Assembly: GCA_002494625.1 (NCBI GenBank)
Contig: DACH01000001.1
Coordinates: 186,001 to 250,000 of the forward strand
Direction of reading: 5' to 3'
DNA: 64,000 bases
Origin: Archaeoglobus sp. UBA234
GTDB lineage: Archaea > Halobacteriota > Archaeoglobi > Archaeoglobales > Archaeoglobaceae
The first letter of the stretch is position 1. Each line of letters opens with the position of its first letter. Of this stretch, positions 57,368-64,000 are shown piece after piece. Below the pieces are notes generated by a model. The model saw nothing but the letters and a program-made list of their open reading frames with translations, made no database searches and had not been told where the DNA came from. The translations under genes were made by a program, and so were the position numbers.

Positions 57368-58921
57368 ATGGTATCTGAGCCGAAATCTGAACTGAAATTA
57401 CCATACAAAACAACCTCCTTATGTCCTGAGTGTCTCAGAATTGTTAATGCTGAAGTATATAATGAGGATAACAGAGTCATGATAAGCAAAACATGTCCCG
57501 AACACGGTGAGACCGTTGAGGTCTACTGGGGCGATATTGAGCTTTTCAGAAAGGCATACAGGTTTTCTCATGATGGTCCGGGAATTGAGAACCCTCTGAT
57601 CGAGGAGACAAACTGCCCTTTCTCATGTGGATTATGCAAAATACACAGAAGTCAGACTGCGTTGCTGAACATAGTCCTGACCAACAGATGTGATCTCGCT
57701 TGCTGGTACTGTTTCTTCTATGCCAGGAGGGCAGGCTATGTTTACGAGCCAAGTGTAGAGCAGATTCGGGAAATGGTGAGAGTAGCAAAGAGCATAAAAC
57801 CTGTTCCAACAAATGCCGTTCAGCTTACTGGAGGTGAACCAACTCTTAGAGAGGACCTTACTGAAATAATAAAGGCAATAAGAGAGGAGGGAATCGAGCA
57901 TATACAGCTCAATACAAACGGTATAAGGCTTGCTATCGAACCCGATCTGGCGAAAAAGGTGAGGGATGCTGGATGCAATACAGTCTATCTCTCCTACGAT
58001 GGTGTGGATGAAAAAACCAACCCCAAGAACCATTATGAGGTTCCAAAAATACTTGAAAACTGTAGAAAGGCTGAACTGGGTATTGTTCTTGTTCCAACCG
58101 TCATAAGAGGAGTCAATGATCATCAACTCGGTGATATCATTCATTTTGCTGCGGATAACATCGATATTGTGAGAGGGGTTAATTTCCAGCCTGTCAGCCT
58201 GGTTGGAAGCATGCCAAAAAGAGAGAGAGAAAAAGCAAGAATCACTATCCCCGATGCGATTATAAAAATTGAAGAGCAGACCGATGGTGAGATAAGCAGG
58301 GAGGACTTCTATCCAATTCCAAGTGTCGCACCCATCTCTCACTTTGTGGAGGCGATTACTGGAATTCCACAGTATGAGCTGACAACCCACTGGGCATGTG
58401 GTATGGCGACCTATGTTTTCAAAGAGGATGGTAGGCTCATTCCAGTTACAAGGTTCATTGATGTTGAGGGACTTTTTGAATATCTCAACGAAAAAGCTGA
58501 AGACCTCAGATCAAGCAGACTGAAAAAGATAAAAGCTTTTAAGGGATTTATCGACCTGAGAAAGTTCGTTGATCAGAGTAAAGCTCCAAAAGGTTTCGAT
58601 GTCAGCAAAATACTCTTCGATGTTCTTGTAAAACACGATTATAGTTCACTGGGTTCCTTCCATATGAAGTCGCTATTCATAGGAATGATGCATTTCCAAG
58701 ATCTGTACAACTACGACATAGAGAGAGTTAAAAGATGCGAAATCCACTATGCAACCCCGGATGGAAGAATTATACCCTTCTGTACCTTTAATGTGATTCC
58801 TGAGATATACAGGGATAGAATCCAGGCTGAATACGGAATCTCTGTAGAAGAGTGGGAGAGAAAGACTGGAAAGTCTTTGAAAAAGGATATTTACAGAGTT
58901 GTTAAAAAACCAAGAGATTAG
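57368..58921 (+). CDS. Tes-like radical SAM enzyme (tetraether lipid synthase family)
   Basis: A 517-residue member of the radical SAM group containing tetraether synthase Tes, which joins archaeol tails. An N-terminal zinc region has LCPECLRIV and CPEHGETVEVYWGD. NCPFSCGLCKIHRSQTALLN comes before the core TNRCDLACWYCFFYARRAGY (C-x3-C-x2-C). VQLTGGEPTLREDLTEIIKA and a Cys-containing C-terminal domain follow. AGGAGGT precedes ATG 57368; ATG 57329 is possible. It may be Tes itself or a paralogue, since this group has several members in Archaeoglobales. CarS is its divergent neighbour. Confidence 0.72.
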   Translation: MVSEPKSELKLPYKTTSLCPECLRIVNAEVYNEDNRVMISKTCPEHGETVEVYWGDIELFRKAYRFSHDGPGIENPLIEETNCPFSCGLCKIHRSQTALLNIVLTNRCDLACWYCFFYARRAGYVYEPSVEQIREMVRVAKSIKPVPTNAVQLTGGEPTLREDLTEIIKAIREEGIEHIQLNTNGIRLAIEPDLAKKVRDAGCNTVYLSYDGVDEKTNPKNHYEVPKILENCRKAELGIVLVPTVIRGVNDHQLGDIIHFAADNIDIVRGVNFQPVSLVGSMPKREREKARITIPDAIIKIEEQTDGEISREDFYPIPSVAPISHFVEAITGIPQYELTTHWACGMATYVFKEDGRLIPVTRFIDVEGLFEYLNEKAEDLRSSRLKKIKAFKGFIDLRKFVDQSKAPKGFDVSKILFDVLVKHDYSSLGSFHMKSLFIGMMHFQDLYNYDIERVKRCEIHYATPDGRIIPFCTFNVIPEIYRDRIQAEYGISVEEWERKTGKSLKKDIYRVVKKPRD

Positions 58922-58935
58922 AGGAGGAAGTTCAG

Positions 58936-59526
58936 TTGAGAGTGCTGAGGGGTTTTTTCATAGGAAGATTCCAGCCCTACCACTACGGACATCACGAAGT
59001 GATAAAAAACATCATCGAGAAAGTTGATGAACTTATAATCGGTATAGGCAGTGCCCAAGAGAGCCATGAACTCGAAAATCCTTTCACTGCAGGTGAAAGG
59101 ATTCTGATGATCTCCAGTGCCCTTGAAGAGCTGAATGTTAGAAAGAAAGTTTATATCATTCCGCTCGAGGACATATACAGAAACAGCCTGTGGGTATCTC
59201 ATGTATGCTCCATGGTTCCACCCTTTGATGTCGTTTTTTCAAACAACCCATTAGTTGTACGACTCTTTGTTGAGACGGGAAAAAAGGTTTTCAACACAAG
59301 TATGTACAATCGTGATGAGTACCAGGGGACTGAGATAAGAAGAAGAATGCTGGAAGGTGAAGAATGGGAATCCCTTGTTCCAGAATCGGTTGCAAGAATA
59401 ATCCATGAGATAGACGGACTCAGAAGAATAAGAGAGATCGGAGGAAAAGAGATGGGAAACGGGGTGATAATTAGCTCAAGAGCTAACTTGAGATCTCTGA
59501 TGAACGAGCAGGAGAAAAAGGATTGA
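58936..59526 (+). CDS. nadM: Nicotinamide-nucleotide adenylyltransferase
   Basis: Makes NAD from NMN and ATP; 196 residues of archaeal NadM type. RGFFIGRFQPYHYGHHEVIK holds the HxGH-like nucleotidyltransferase motif, GIGSAQESHELENPFTAGER follows, and TEIRRRMLEGEEWESLVPES is the second conserved site. The TTG start at 58936 lies after GAGGAGG, 14 bases after the radical SAM stop. ogt follows with one base between genes. Confidence 0.92.
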   Translation: MRVLRGFFIGRFQPYHYGHHEVIKNIIEKVDELIIGIGSAQESHELENPFTAGERILMISSALEELNVRKKVYIIPLEDIYRNSLWVSHVCSMVPPFDVVFSNNPLVVRLFVETGKKVFNTSMYNRDEYQGTEIRRRMLEGEEWESLVPESVARIIHEIDGLRRIREIGGKEMGNGVIISSRANLRSLMNEQEKKD

Positions 59527-59527
59527 G

Positions 59528-60013
59528 ATGAGAGAAGTCATATCCATCGAGCTACCTGAAAAAATTCTTACAAAAACCGGAATTGAGACACTATGGTTTT
59601 ACACAATTTTAGAAAAAGGTATAGCTGTCAAATCAGGTTTTACTGATGGGTGCTTAGAAGAGATCATAGAATCTGAAAAGGCTATTCAAGCAAGAAAAAT
59701 TCTTACTGACTACTTTTCAGGCAAAAGAACTTCTTTTGAAGAGATCGATTTTAAACTTGATCTCTCCAAATTCACAACAGCAATCCTGATAGAAGTTGCA
59801 CGGATTCCCTATGGCACAGTTGCAACTTATGGAGAAATAGCAGCAAGAATACAGAGCCGGGCATACAGAGCTGTTGGACAGGCTCTCAAAAGAAACCCAC
59901 TGCCAGTTATAATCCCCTGCCACAGAGTCGTTGGAAAAAGTGGTATCGGTGGGTACAGCTCAGATTTGAGAATAAAGACTGCACTTCTCGATCTTGAAGG
60001 TGTTTTGCTATAA
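59528..60013 (+). CDS. ogt: Methylated-DNA-protein-cysteine methyltransferase
   Basis: Suicide repair protein that removes O6-alkyl groups from guanine; 161 residues. IPCHRVVGKSGIGGYSSDLR contains the acceptor cysteine (near residue 130). VARIPYGTVATYGEIAARIQ and RAVGQALKRNPLPVIIPC are the DNA-binding HTH and Asn hinge. Third gene of the radical SAM-nadM-ogt unit; overlaps the 3-prime end of the MFS gene by six bases. Confidence 0.93.
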   Translation: MREVISIELPEKILTKTGIETLWFYTILEKGIAVKSGFTDGCLEEIIESEKAIQARKILTDYFSGKRTSFEEIDFKLDLSKFTTAILIEVARIPYGTVATYGEIAARIQSRAYRAVGQALKRNPLPVIIPCHRVVGKSGIGGYSSDLRIKTALLDLEGVLL

Positions 60014-61375
60014 ATCGTGGAATTTCAAAATTGAAGCTACTGCTCCTATCAGACAGAAGATTGCAAACAGGGTAAAGGTTAATTCAATGCTCTTAGTGAA
60101 TTGAGCATAATTTGAAGGATTTAACTGGGTTTTCCCAACAGAGATCGAGATGAAAAGCATTGCAACCCCCATACCCAACATCTGTCCGAGAACACGCATT
60201 GTGCTCAGAGTTGCAGAGGCAACTCCATAAAACCTGCTCCCCACTGCTCCCATCACAATTTTCGTGTTTGGGGCTGCAAAAAAAGCCATTCCAATTCCAA
60301 GGGCTGAAAGAATGGCAGCAATTTGAAGAACTACCAGATCTTTTCCTGATAGTAAGAAAAGAGAGACAGACATTAAAACAAGACCCGATGAGGAGATAAA
60401 TCTTTCTTCTACCACATCAGAAAGCTTTCCCGCAACCGGTGAAAATATAGTTATGAAAAGTGGCAGAGACAGCAGAATAGCTCCCGATTCACTGGGATTC
60501 AGTCCCATTATGTACTGAAGATAAAGACTCATCAGAAAAACCACAGATATGGATGGCATATAGCTTGTCAGTGCAGCCAGATTGTTTACAGCAAATGTTC
60601 GATTTTTGAAAATCTCGATATTGAGAATTGGTTGCTCAGTTTTTCTTTCAAAAGCCACAAAAAGGATAAGCAGAAGCAGTCCTGATGCAGATAGAAGTAA
60701 AGCGAATCTCTCTGGGAGACTGGAAAAACCATATATGAGCAAGATGAGGGAAGTACTGAAGAGAAAAGTCCCGGTTAAATCAAACTTTTCGCCCCTCGCC
60801 TCAGCCCATTCTCCCTTTACCTTTAAGATTGCAGCAATTATTATAATTCCAATCGGTACATTAAATAAGAAAATACTTCTCCAGCCAATATAGTGAGTCA
60901 TAACACCTCCAAGAAATGGTCCAAGTGTAAGTCCAAGTGATATGCCCGCAATGTTAATTCCAAGAGCTTTTCCTCTTTCTTCCGGTGGAAAAACTGAAGT
61001 GAGAATTGCCACAGCATTGCCGAATATCATTGCACTACCCACACCCTGAAAAATTCTGAATACTATGAGTGTAGTTCCAGAGGTAGATAGCCCACAGAAG
61101 AGAGATGCTACAGTATAAATCAGGATCCCGTATGTGAAAATTATTTTTCTGCCGAAAATATCAGCCACTCTCCCAAAAGGTAGAAGCAAGATCGCAGATG
61201 TGAGGAGATAAGAGGTTGGTATCCATCCAAGAATTATGGCATCAATTTCAAATTCCTCTGCAATTGATGGCAGAGCTATATTTACACTCGAGCCTATGAA
61301 AGGAGTCAGAAAGGAGGCAAGTGCCGCCATGATGAGAGCGAATCTTTTGACTGAGTCGTCTCTCTCTGAATCCAT
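60008..61375 (-). CDS. MFS drug-exporter-like transporter (DHA2 type)
   Basis: A 455-residue membrane protein with about 14 helices. FLTPFIGSSVNIALPSIAEE is the DHA2 first-helix motif; GRVADIFGRKIIFTYGILIY is motif A; FRIFQGVGSAMIFGNAVAIL and GPFLGGVMTHYIGWRSIFLF (motif C region) follow. It likely exports hydrophobic compounds by proton antiport. Upstream, ATTTATAAAATC lies about 20-30 bases from the ATG, so it is leaderless. Three 16-base tandem repeats lie about 70-115 bases upstream. Confidence 0.9.
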   Translation of the reverse strand: MDSERDDSVKRFALIMAALASFLTPFIGSSVNIALPSIAEEFEIDAIILGWIPTSYLLTSAILLLPFGRVADIFGRKIIFTYGILIYTVASLFCGLSTSGTTLIVFRIFQGVGSAMIFGNAVAILTSVFPPEERGKALGINIAGISLGLTLGPFLGGVMTHYIGWRSIFLFNVPIGIIIIAAILKVKGEWAEARGEKFDLTGTFLFSTSLILLIYGFSSLPERFALLLSASGLLLLILFVAFERKTEQPILNIEIFKNRTFAVNNLAALTSYMPSISVVFLMSLYLQYIMGLNPSESGAILLSLPLFITIFSPVAGKLSDVVEERFISSSGLVLMSVSLFLLSGKDLVVLQIAAILSALGIGMAFFAAPNTKIVMGAVGSRFYGVASATLSTMRVLGQMLGMGVAMLFISISVGKTQLNPSNYAQFTKSIELTFTLFAIFCLIGAVASILKFHDL

Positions 61376-61442
61376 GGATAAATGTTTTTAAGATTTTATA
61401 AATGATTTTTGCTAATTTACAAATTTAAAAAATAATGATATA

Positions 61443-61490
61443 TTTGAAACACCAACACTTTGAAACACCAACACTTTGAAACACCAACAC
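61443..61490. repeat. Three exact tandem copies of TTTGAAACACCAACAC
   Basis: The 16-base unit is repeated exactly three times (48 bases) upstream of the MFS exporter and at the 3-prime end of a decayed surface-protein gene. It has no CRISPR-like spacers. It could be regulator sites for the exporter or slippage in decaying sequence. Confidence 0.9.
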
Positions 61491-62127
61491 CTGCCAAACT
61501 TTCTGATTACAAAGATGAGGTTGCCAATTGCAAGTACAACTATCGTAACCCCTTCAGCTATGCAGAACTTTTCTCTTTACAATGACTCTTACCTGTTCAT
61601 CGATGTTTGCCTAATCACTTTTTATTGAGAGCTTTATTTTATACTCGCTTGGAATAGCGTCAGCAGGAACAAAGATTTTCAATTTAACTGGCATACCTGT
61701 ACCCGATTCTAAGACAGGTATGAATAGAGGTCCAATCTCTCCATTCCAGTCAGAAGGAGGAGAGGGTAAAGTTGATGTTTGTTATGGATGTGTCCCATAT
61801 GTTTCTGAGAATCGCCGTATACTCAATCTCCTCCCCGGGCTCTGCTACCATCATGTATCTCCAAACAGGATCAAAGATTAACCTGTATTCACTCCCCAAT
61901 GTGAGAAGTAGCTCTTTTTCAGCTTTATCATGTCCAAAAAGAGCGATGGTGAAATTGTAATCCCCTGTTTTTGCATTTGGGGTTACCAAGATTTCAAGAA
62001 GAACAGTCCTACTTTCCCCTCCATTCACAAAAACTTCTGAAAGTGATTCAGTACTATCAGCCTCTCTGAACCTGTAGTAGATAGTTATCCGGCAACCCTA
62101 CAACCTTAAACAATCTTACGATTTGTA
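61491..62127 (-). pseudogene. Decayed surface protein with NEW3 domains and C-terminal anchor
   Basis: On the minus strand, protein-like sequence continues through several frames. RLFKVVGLPDNYLLQVQRG ends at a stop near 62057. It continues in a second frame (SLSEVFVNGGESRTVLLEIL ... WRYMMVAEPGEEIEYTAILR) to a stop at 61750. A third frame reads WNGEIGPLFIPVLESGTG, then KIFVPADAIPSEYKIKLSI, with TAG at 61611 followed by NIDEQVRVIVKRKV. Last comes GVTIVVLAIGNLIFVIRKFG, a membrane anchor. This is the NEW3 (NPCBM-associated) pattern of archaeal surface proteins. At least three frame changes and one stop mark it as inactive; the N-terminus is missing. Confidence 0.75.
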
Positions 62128-62163
62128 GGTAAAGTATTTATTAAAATTAGTGTACAGCGATTT

Positions 62164-63384
62164 ATGGCTGGAAAAGTTGTTCTGTCTTACTCAGGTGGTC
62201 TGGATACAACTGTATGCATCCCCCTCCTCAAAGAGAAATATGGCTTTGAAGAGGTTATAACCGTAACAGTTGACATCGGACAACCGGAGAAAGATATAGC
62301 CGAGGCTGAGGAGAGAGGTAGAAAGTATGCAGATAAACACTACACGGTTGATGCAAAAAAAGAGTTTATTGAGTCACTTTTCATGCTCATCAAGGCTAAT
62401 GGAGATTATGAGGGTTATGTTCTCGGTACATCAATCGCACGTCCAGTTATAGCCAAAAAAACGGTTGAAATAGCTGAAAAAGAAAAAGCCGATGCAATAG
62501 CTCATGGATGCACTGGAAAAGGGAATGACCAGCTCAGATTCGAAAATGTTTATCTTCAGCATGGATTCAGAGTTATTGCCCCAATGAGAGAGCTCAATCT
62601 TACAAGAGAGTGGGAAATTGACTATGCCAGAAATAAAGGGATTGAGATAAAGGTAACAAAGGAGAAACCCTGGAGCATTGATGAGAATCTGTGGAGCAGA
62701 AGTGTTGAGGGTGGAAAACTGGAGGATCCATCTTTTTCACCTCCTGAAGAGATTTTTGAGTGGACTGTCAGTCCTGAAAAATCACCCAATACTCCCGAAG
62801 TTCTGAAAATAGAGTTCGAGAGAGGTGTGCCTGTTGCACTCAACGGAGAGAGACTGGATGGATACACGCTAATCAAAAGGTTAAATGAGATAGGTGGCAG
62901 ACACGGAGTCGGTAGAATTGACATGATGGAAGATAGAGTACTTGGTCTTAAGGCAAGAGAGAACTATGAGCATCCAGCAGCCACCATCCTGATCACAGCA
63001 CATAGAGATCTTGAAAAACTCGTTTTAAGCAGAAGAGAGCTCAAGTTTAAGAAAGTAGTCGAAGAGGAGTGGGCTGAACTCGTTTATTACGGGCTTACCA
63101 ACGACCCTCTCTTTGATGCGCTCAACGCCTTTATCGACAAAACTCAGGAGAGGGTGACCGGATGGGTTAAGATGAGGTTGTACAAGGGAAGTGCAACCCC
63201 TGTAGGAAGAGGTTCAGAATATGCCCTTTACAGCGAAGAACTGACATCCTTCGATACTACATTAATTGATCAAAGGCTTGCAGAAGGATATTCAGCCTTC
63301 CACGGATTGCAGGGTAGACTTTATAGAGAGATAATGAGGAGAAAGGCTAAACGGGAAAAAACCGACCAGTATTCAGATAGCTAA
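62164..63384 (+). CDS. argG: Argininosuccinate synthase
   Basis: Joins citrulline and aspartate using ATP in arginine synthesis; 406 residues. The PP-loop is VVLSYSGGLDTTVCI (about 5-19). ATVDIGQ-type VTVDIGQPEKDIAEAEERG, AHGCTGKGNDQLRFE and KEKPWSIDENLWSRSVEGG are diagnostic. AAAGTATTTATTAAAATT upstream provides a TATA box, and no ribosome site is seen. No other arg gene is in the window. It converges on archease with a four-base overlap. Confidence 0.95.
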   Translation: MAGKVVLSYSGGLDTTVCIPLLKEKYGFEEVITVTVDIGQPEKDIAEAEERGRKYADKHYTVDAKKEFIESLFMLIKANGDYEGYVLGTSIARPVIAKKTVEIAEKEKADAIAHGCTGKGNDQLRFENVYLQHGFRVIAPMRELNLTREWEIDYARNKGIEIKVTKEKPWSIDENLWSRSVEGGKLEDPSFSPPEEIFEWTVSPEKSPNTPEVLKIEFERGVPVALNGERLDGYTLIKRLNEIGGRHGVGRIDMMEDRVLGLKARENYEHPAATILITAHRDLEKLVLSRRELKFKKVVEEEWAELVYYGLTNDPLFDALNAFIDKTQERVTGWVKMRLYKGSATPVGRGSEYALYSEELTSFDTTLIDQRLAEGYSAFHGLQGRLYREIMRRKAKREKTDQYSDS

Positions 63385-63797
63385 ATATCCACAATTACAA
63401 AAGCCTTCCATTCCCTTCCAACCTTTTCCACCTGGAAGTTGTGCATCGTGATTGCTTTAGGCTCTGTCTTGATAATCTGCGGACTTACCTTGCCTCCACT
63501 CATCTGTGCCTTAAGGTTGTAATCCCCATTACACTTCTCAACTTTCACATCCAGCTTCTTAGCAGCGAAAAAGGAGGTGTCGAGAAGATAAAGAATCTCG
63601 GTAAGCCATTTGTAGAGAAGAAAATCAATTTCAGTTTCCCTTAGCTCGACTTCAACCACCTCATCTTCCCTTAATTTTTCAGTATAAACAAATGCCTCGT
63701 AAAATGCATATGCTGAATCTTCAAAAAGTTCTTCAAGAGAGTCTGCCCGAACCTCAAAGGCCATGTCCGCAGTATGGTCTACAAGTCTGAAACCCAT
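63381..63797 (-). CDS. Archease
   Basis: Cofactor protein that stimulates the RNA ligase RtcB and changes specificity of tRNA methyltransferases; 138 residues. RLVDHTADMAFEVRADSLEE carries the metal-binding Asp region. LYKWLTEILYLLDTSFFAAK and the C-terminal ending AFVIVDI with a conserved Asp complete the active site. RtcB itself is not in the window. Convergent with argG. Confidence 0.92.
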   Translation of the reverse strand: MGFRLVDHTADMAFEVRADSLEELFEDSAYAFYEAFVYTEKLREDEVVEVELRETEIDFLLYKWLTEILYLLDTSFFAAKKLDVKVEKCNGDYNLKAQMSGGKVSPQIIKTEPKAITMHNFQVEKVGREWKAFVIVDI

Positions 63798-63915
63798 GAG
63801 ATTAAGTTTCCCTCTCCTCCAATAAAATCATATCGATTGATTGAAATGGTAAAAGTAAATAAACAAAAATCGAAAGAATTATTTGGTTTGATAAATTCTC
63901 TTTTTCGGTGATACT

Positions 63916-64000
63916 ATGAAATTCGGAATTGAGTTCGTACCAAACATGAAGTACTACGAGCTTGAATACTATGTAAAACTGGCAGAAGACAGCAAATTCG
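63916..64000 (+). CDS. mer: Methylene-tetrahydromethanopterin reductase, first 28 codons
   Basis: The frame from ATG 63916 begins MKFGIEFVPNMKYYELEYYV, the N-terminus of F420-dependent methylene-H4MPT reductase (bacterial luciferase-like barrel), and continues past the window. CGGTGATACT precedes the ATG. In Archaeoglobales this enzyme acts in the reverse methanogenesis (C1 oxidation) branch. Assignment rests on only 28 residues. Confidence 0.75.
   Translation, partial: MKFGIEFVPNMKYYELEYYVKLAEDSKF

Noticed and set aside
57632..58390. 252-codon minus-strand frame opposite the Tes-like gene
   Set aside because: Antisense to well conserved radical SAM sequence, with no independent motif or promoter.

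Overview
The window reads as chromosomal DNA of a hyperthermophilic euryarchaeon, most probably a member of the Archaeoglobales (Archaeoglobus, Ferroglobus or Geoglobus type). Supporting genes are archaeal informational genes (aIF2-alpha, aIF1, Nop10, L18e-L13-S9-RpoN-RpoK-enolase-S2, prefoldin, Pcc1, Brix, archease, TrmY), ether-lipid genes (CarS and a Tes-like radical SAM enzyme), coenzyme F420 genes (F420H2:NADP oxidoreductase, and the first codons of methylene-tetrahydromethanopterin reductase at the right edge), sulfide-dependent Thi4 and a DacZ-type diadenylate cyclase. The DNA is moderately AT-rich. Many genes have a TATA box 22-30 bases before the start codon and no Shine-Dalgarno sequence (leaderless). 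Genes inside operons carry GGTGA-type ribosome sites. Species assignment is inference.

Layout. 1-6.3 kb: start of hemA (left edge, minus), an FAH-family hydrolase, valS, a small HTH regulator, then trmY with a class II aldolase. 6.4-9 kb: a polar amino-acid ABC transporter. 9-17 kb: aIF2-alpha, Nop10, a PAC2/PbaA-type chaperone, DUF72, a xylose-isomerase-like barrel protein, a core-MetE methionine synthase followed by MarC, Nudix and SpoU genes, and a PurM-like protein. 17-22.5 kb: an RCK_N-DHH phosphoesterase and the S9 operon, in which a tRNA-Pro(CGG) overlaps the end of rpoN. 22.5-31 kb: a ChlI-like AAA ATPase with a VWA partner, a second Nudix protein, a divergent FtsZ-like protein, two M24 peptidases, an HTH regulator and an HD phosphohydrolase. 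31-33 kb: tRNA-Pro(TGG), thi4 and a radical SAM gene. 33-36 kb: feoB with a DtxR-FeoA regulator behind a DtxR-like operator. 36-46 kb: an ABC-2 exporter, a lipoprotein, hisH, an RHH regulator, malic enzyme, F420H2:NADP oxidoreductase, a stand-alone LigD phosphoesterase domain, an orphan membrane protein and a possible queuosine-salvage-like protein. 46-49 kb: a tightly coupled set (DHH phosphoesterase, alkaline-phosphatase-superfamily enzyme, APS kinase) that suggests PAPS/PAP metabolism. 49-52 kb: Brix-Pcc1-prefoldin cluster, DacZ and aIF1. 52-64 kb: TraB and an M50 protease, a PRC-barrel protein, an HTH protein fused to a solute-binding-like sensor, pyrE-carS divergent from the Tes-like gene with nadM and ogt, an MFS exporter, a decayed NEW3-domain surface protein, argG, archease and the start of mer.

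Functional links. Malic enzyme next to F420H2:NADP oxidoreductase connects malate, NADPH and F420. CarS opposite the Tes-like enzyme links lipid head-group activation with tetraether formation. DacZ and the RCK_N-DHH protein are candidates for making and removing c-di-AMP. Regulatory DNA worth noting includes a dyad between TATA and start of feoB, a palindromic promoter shared by a MazG and an RCK-DHH gene, a 24-base dyad over the start of an ABC exporter operon, and two exact triple tandem repeats (3 x 11 and 3 x 16 bases). No CRISPR array, IS element, integrase or rRNA was seen. I found no clearly new multi-gene system. The best candidates for second looks are the rpoN/tRNA-Pro overlap, the HTH-sensor gene with its triple repeat and small reading frame, the FtsZ-like protein with a degraded GTP site, and the PAPS/PAP cluster.
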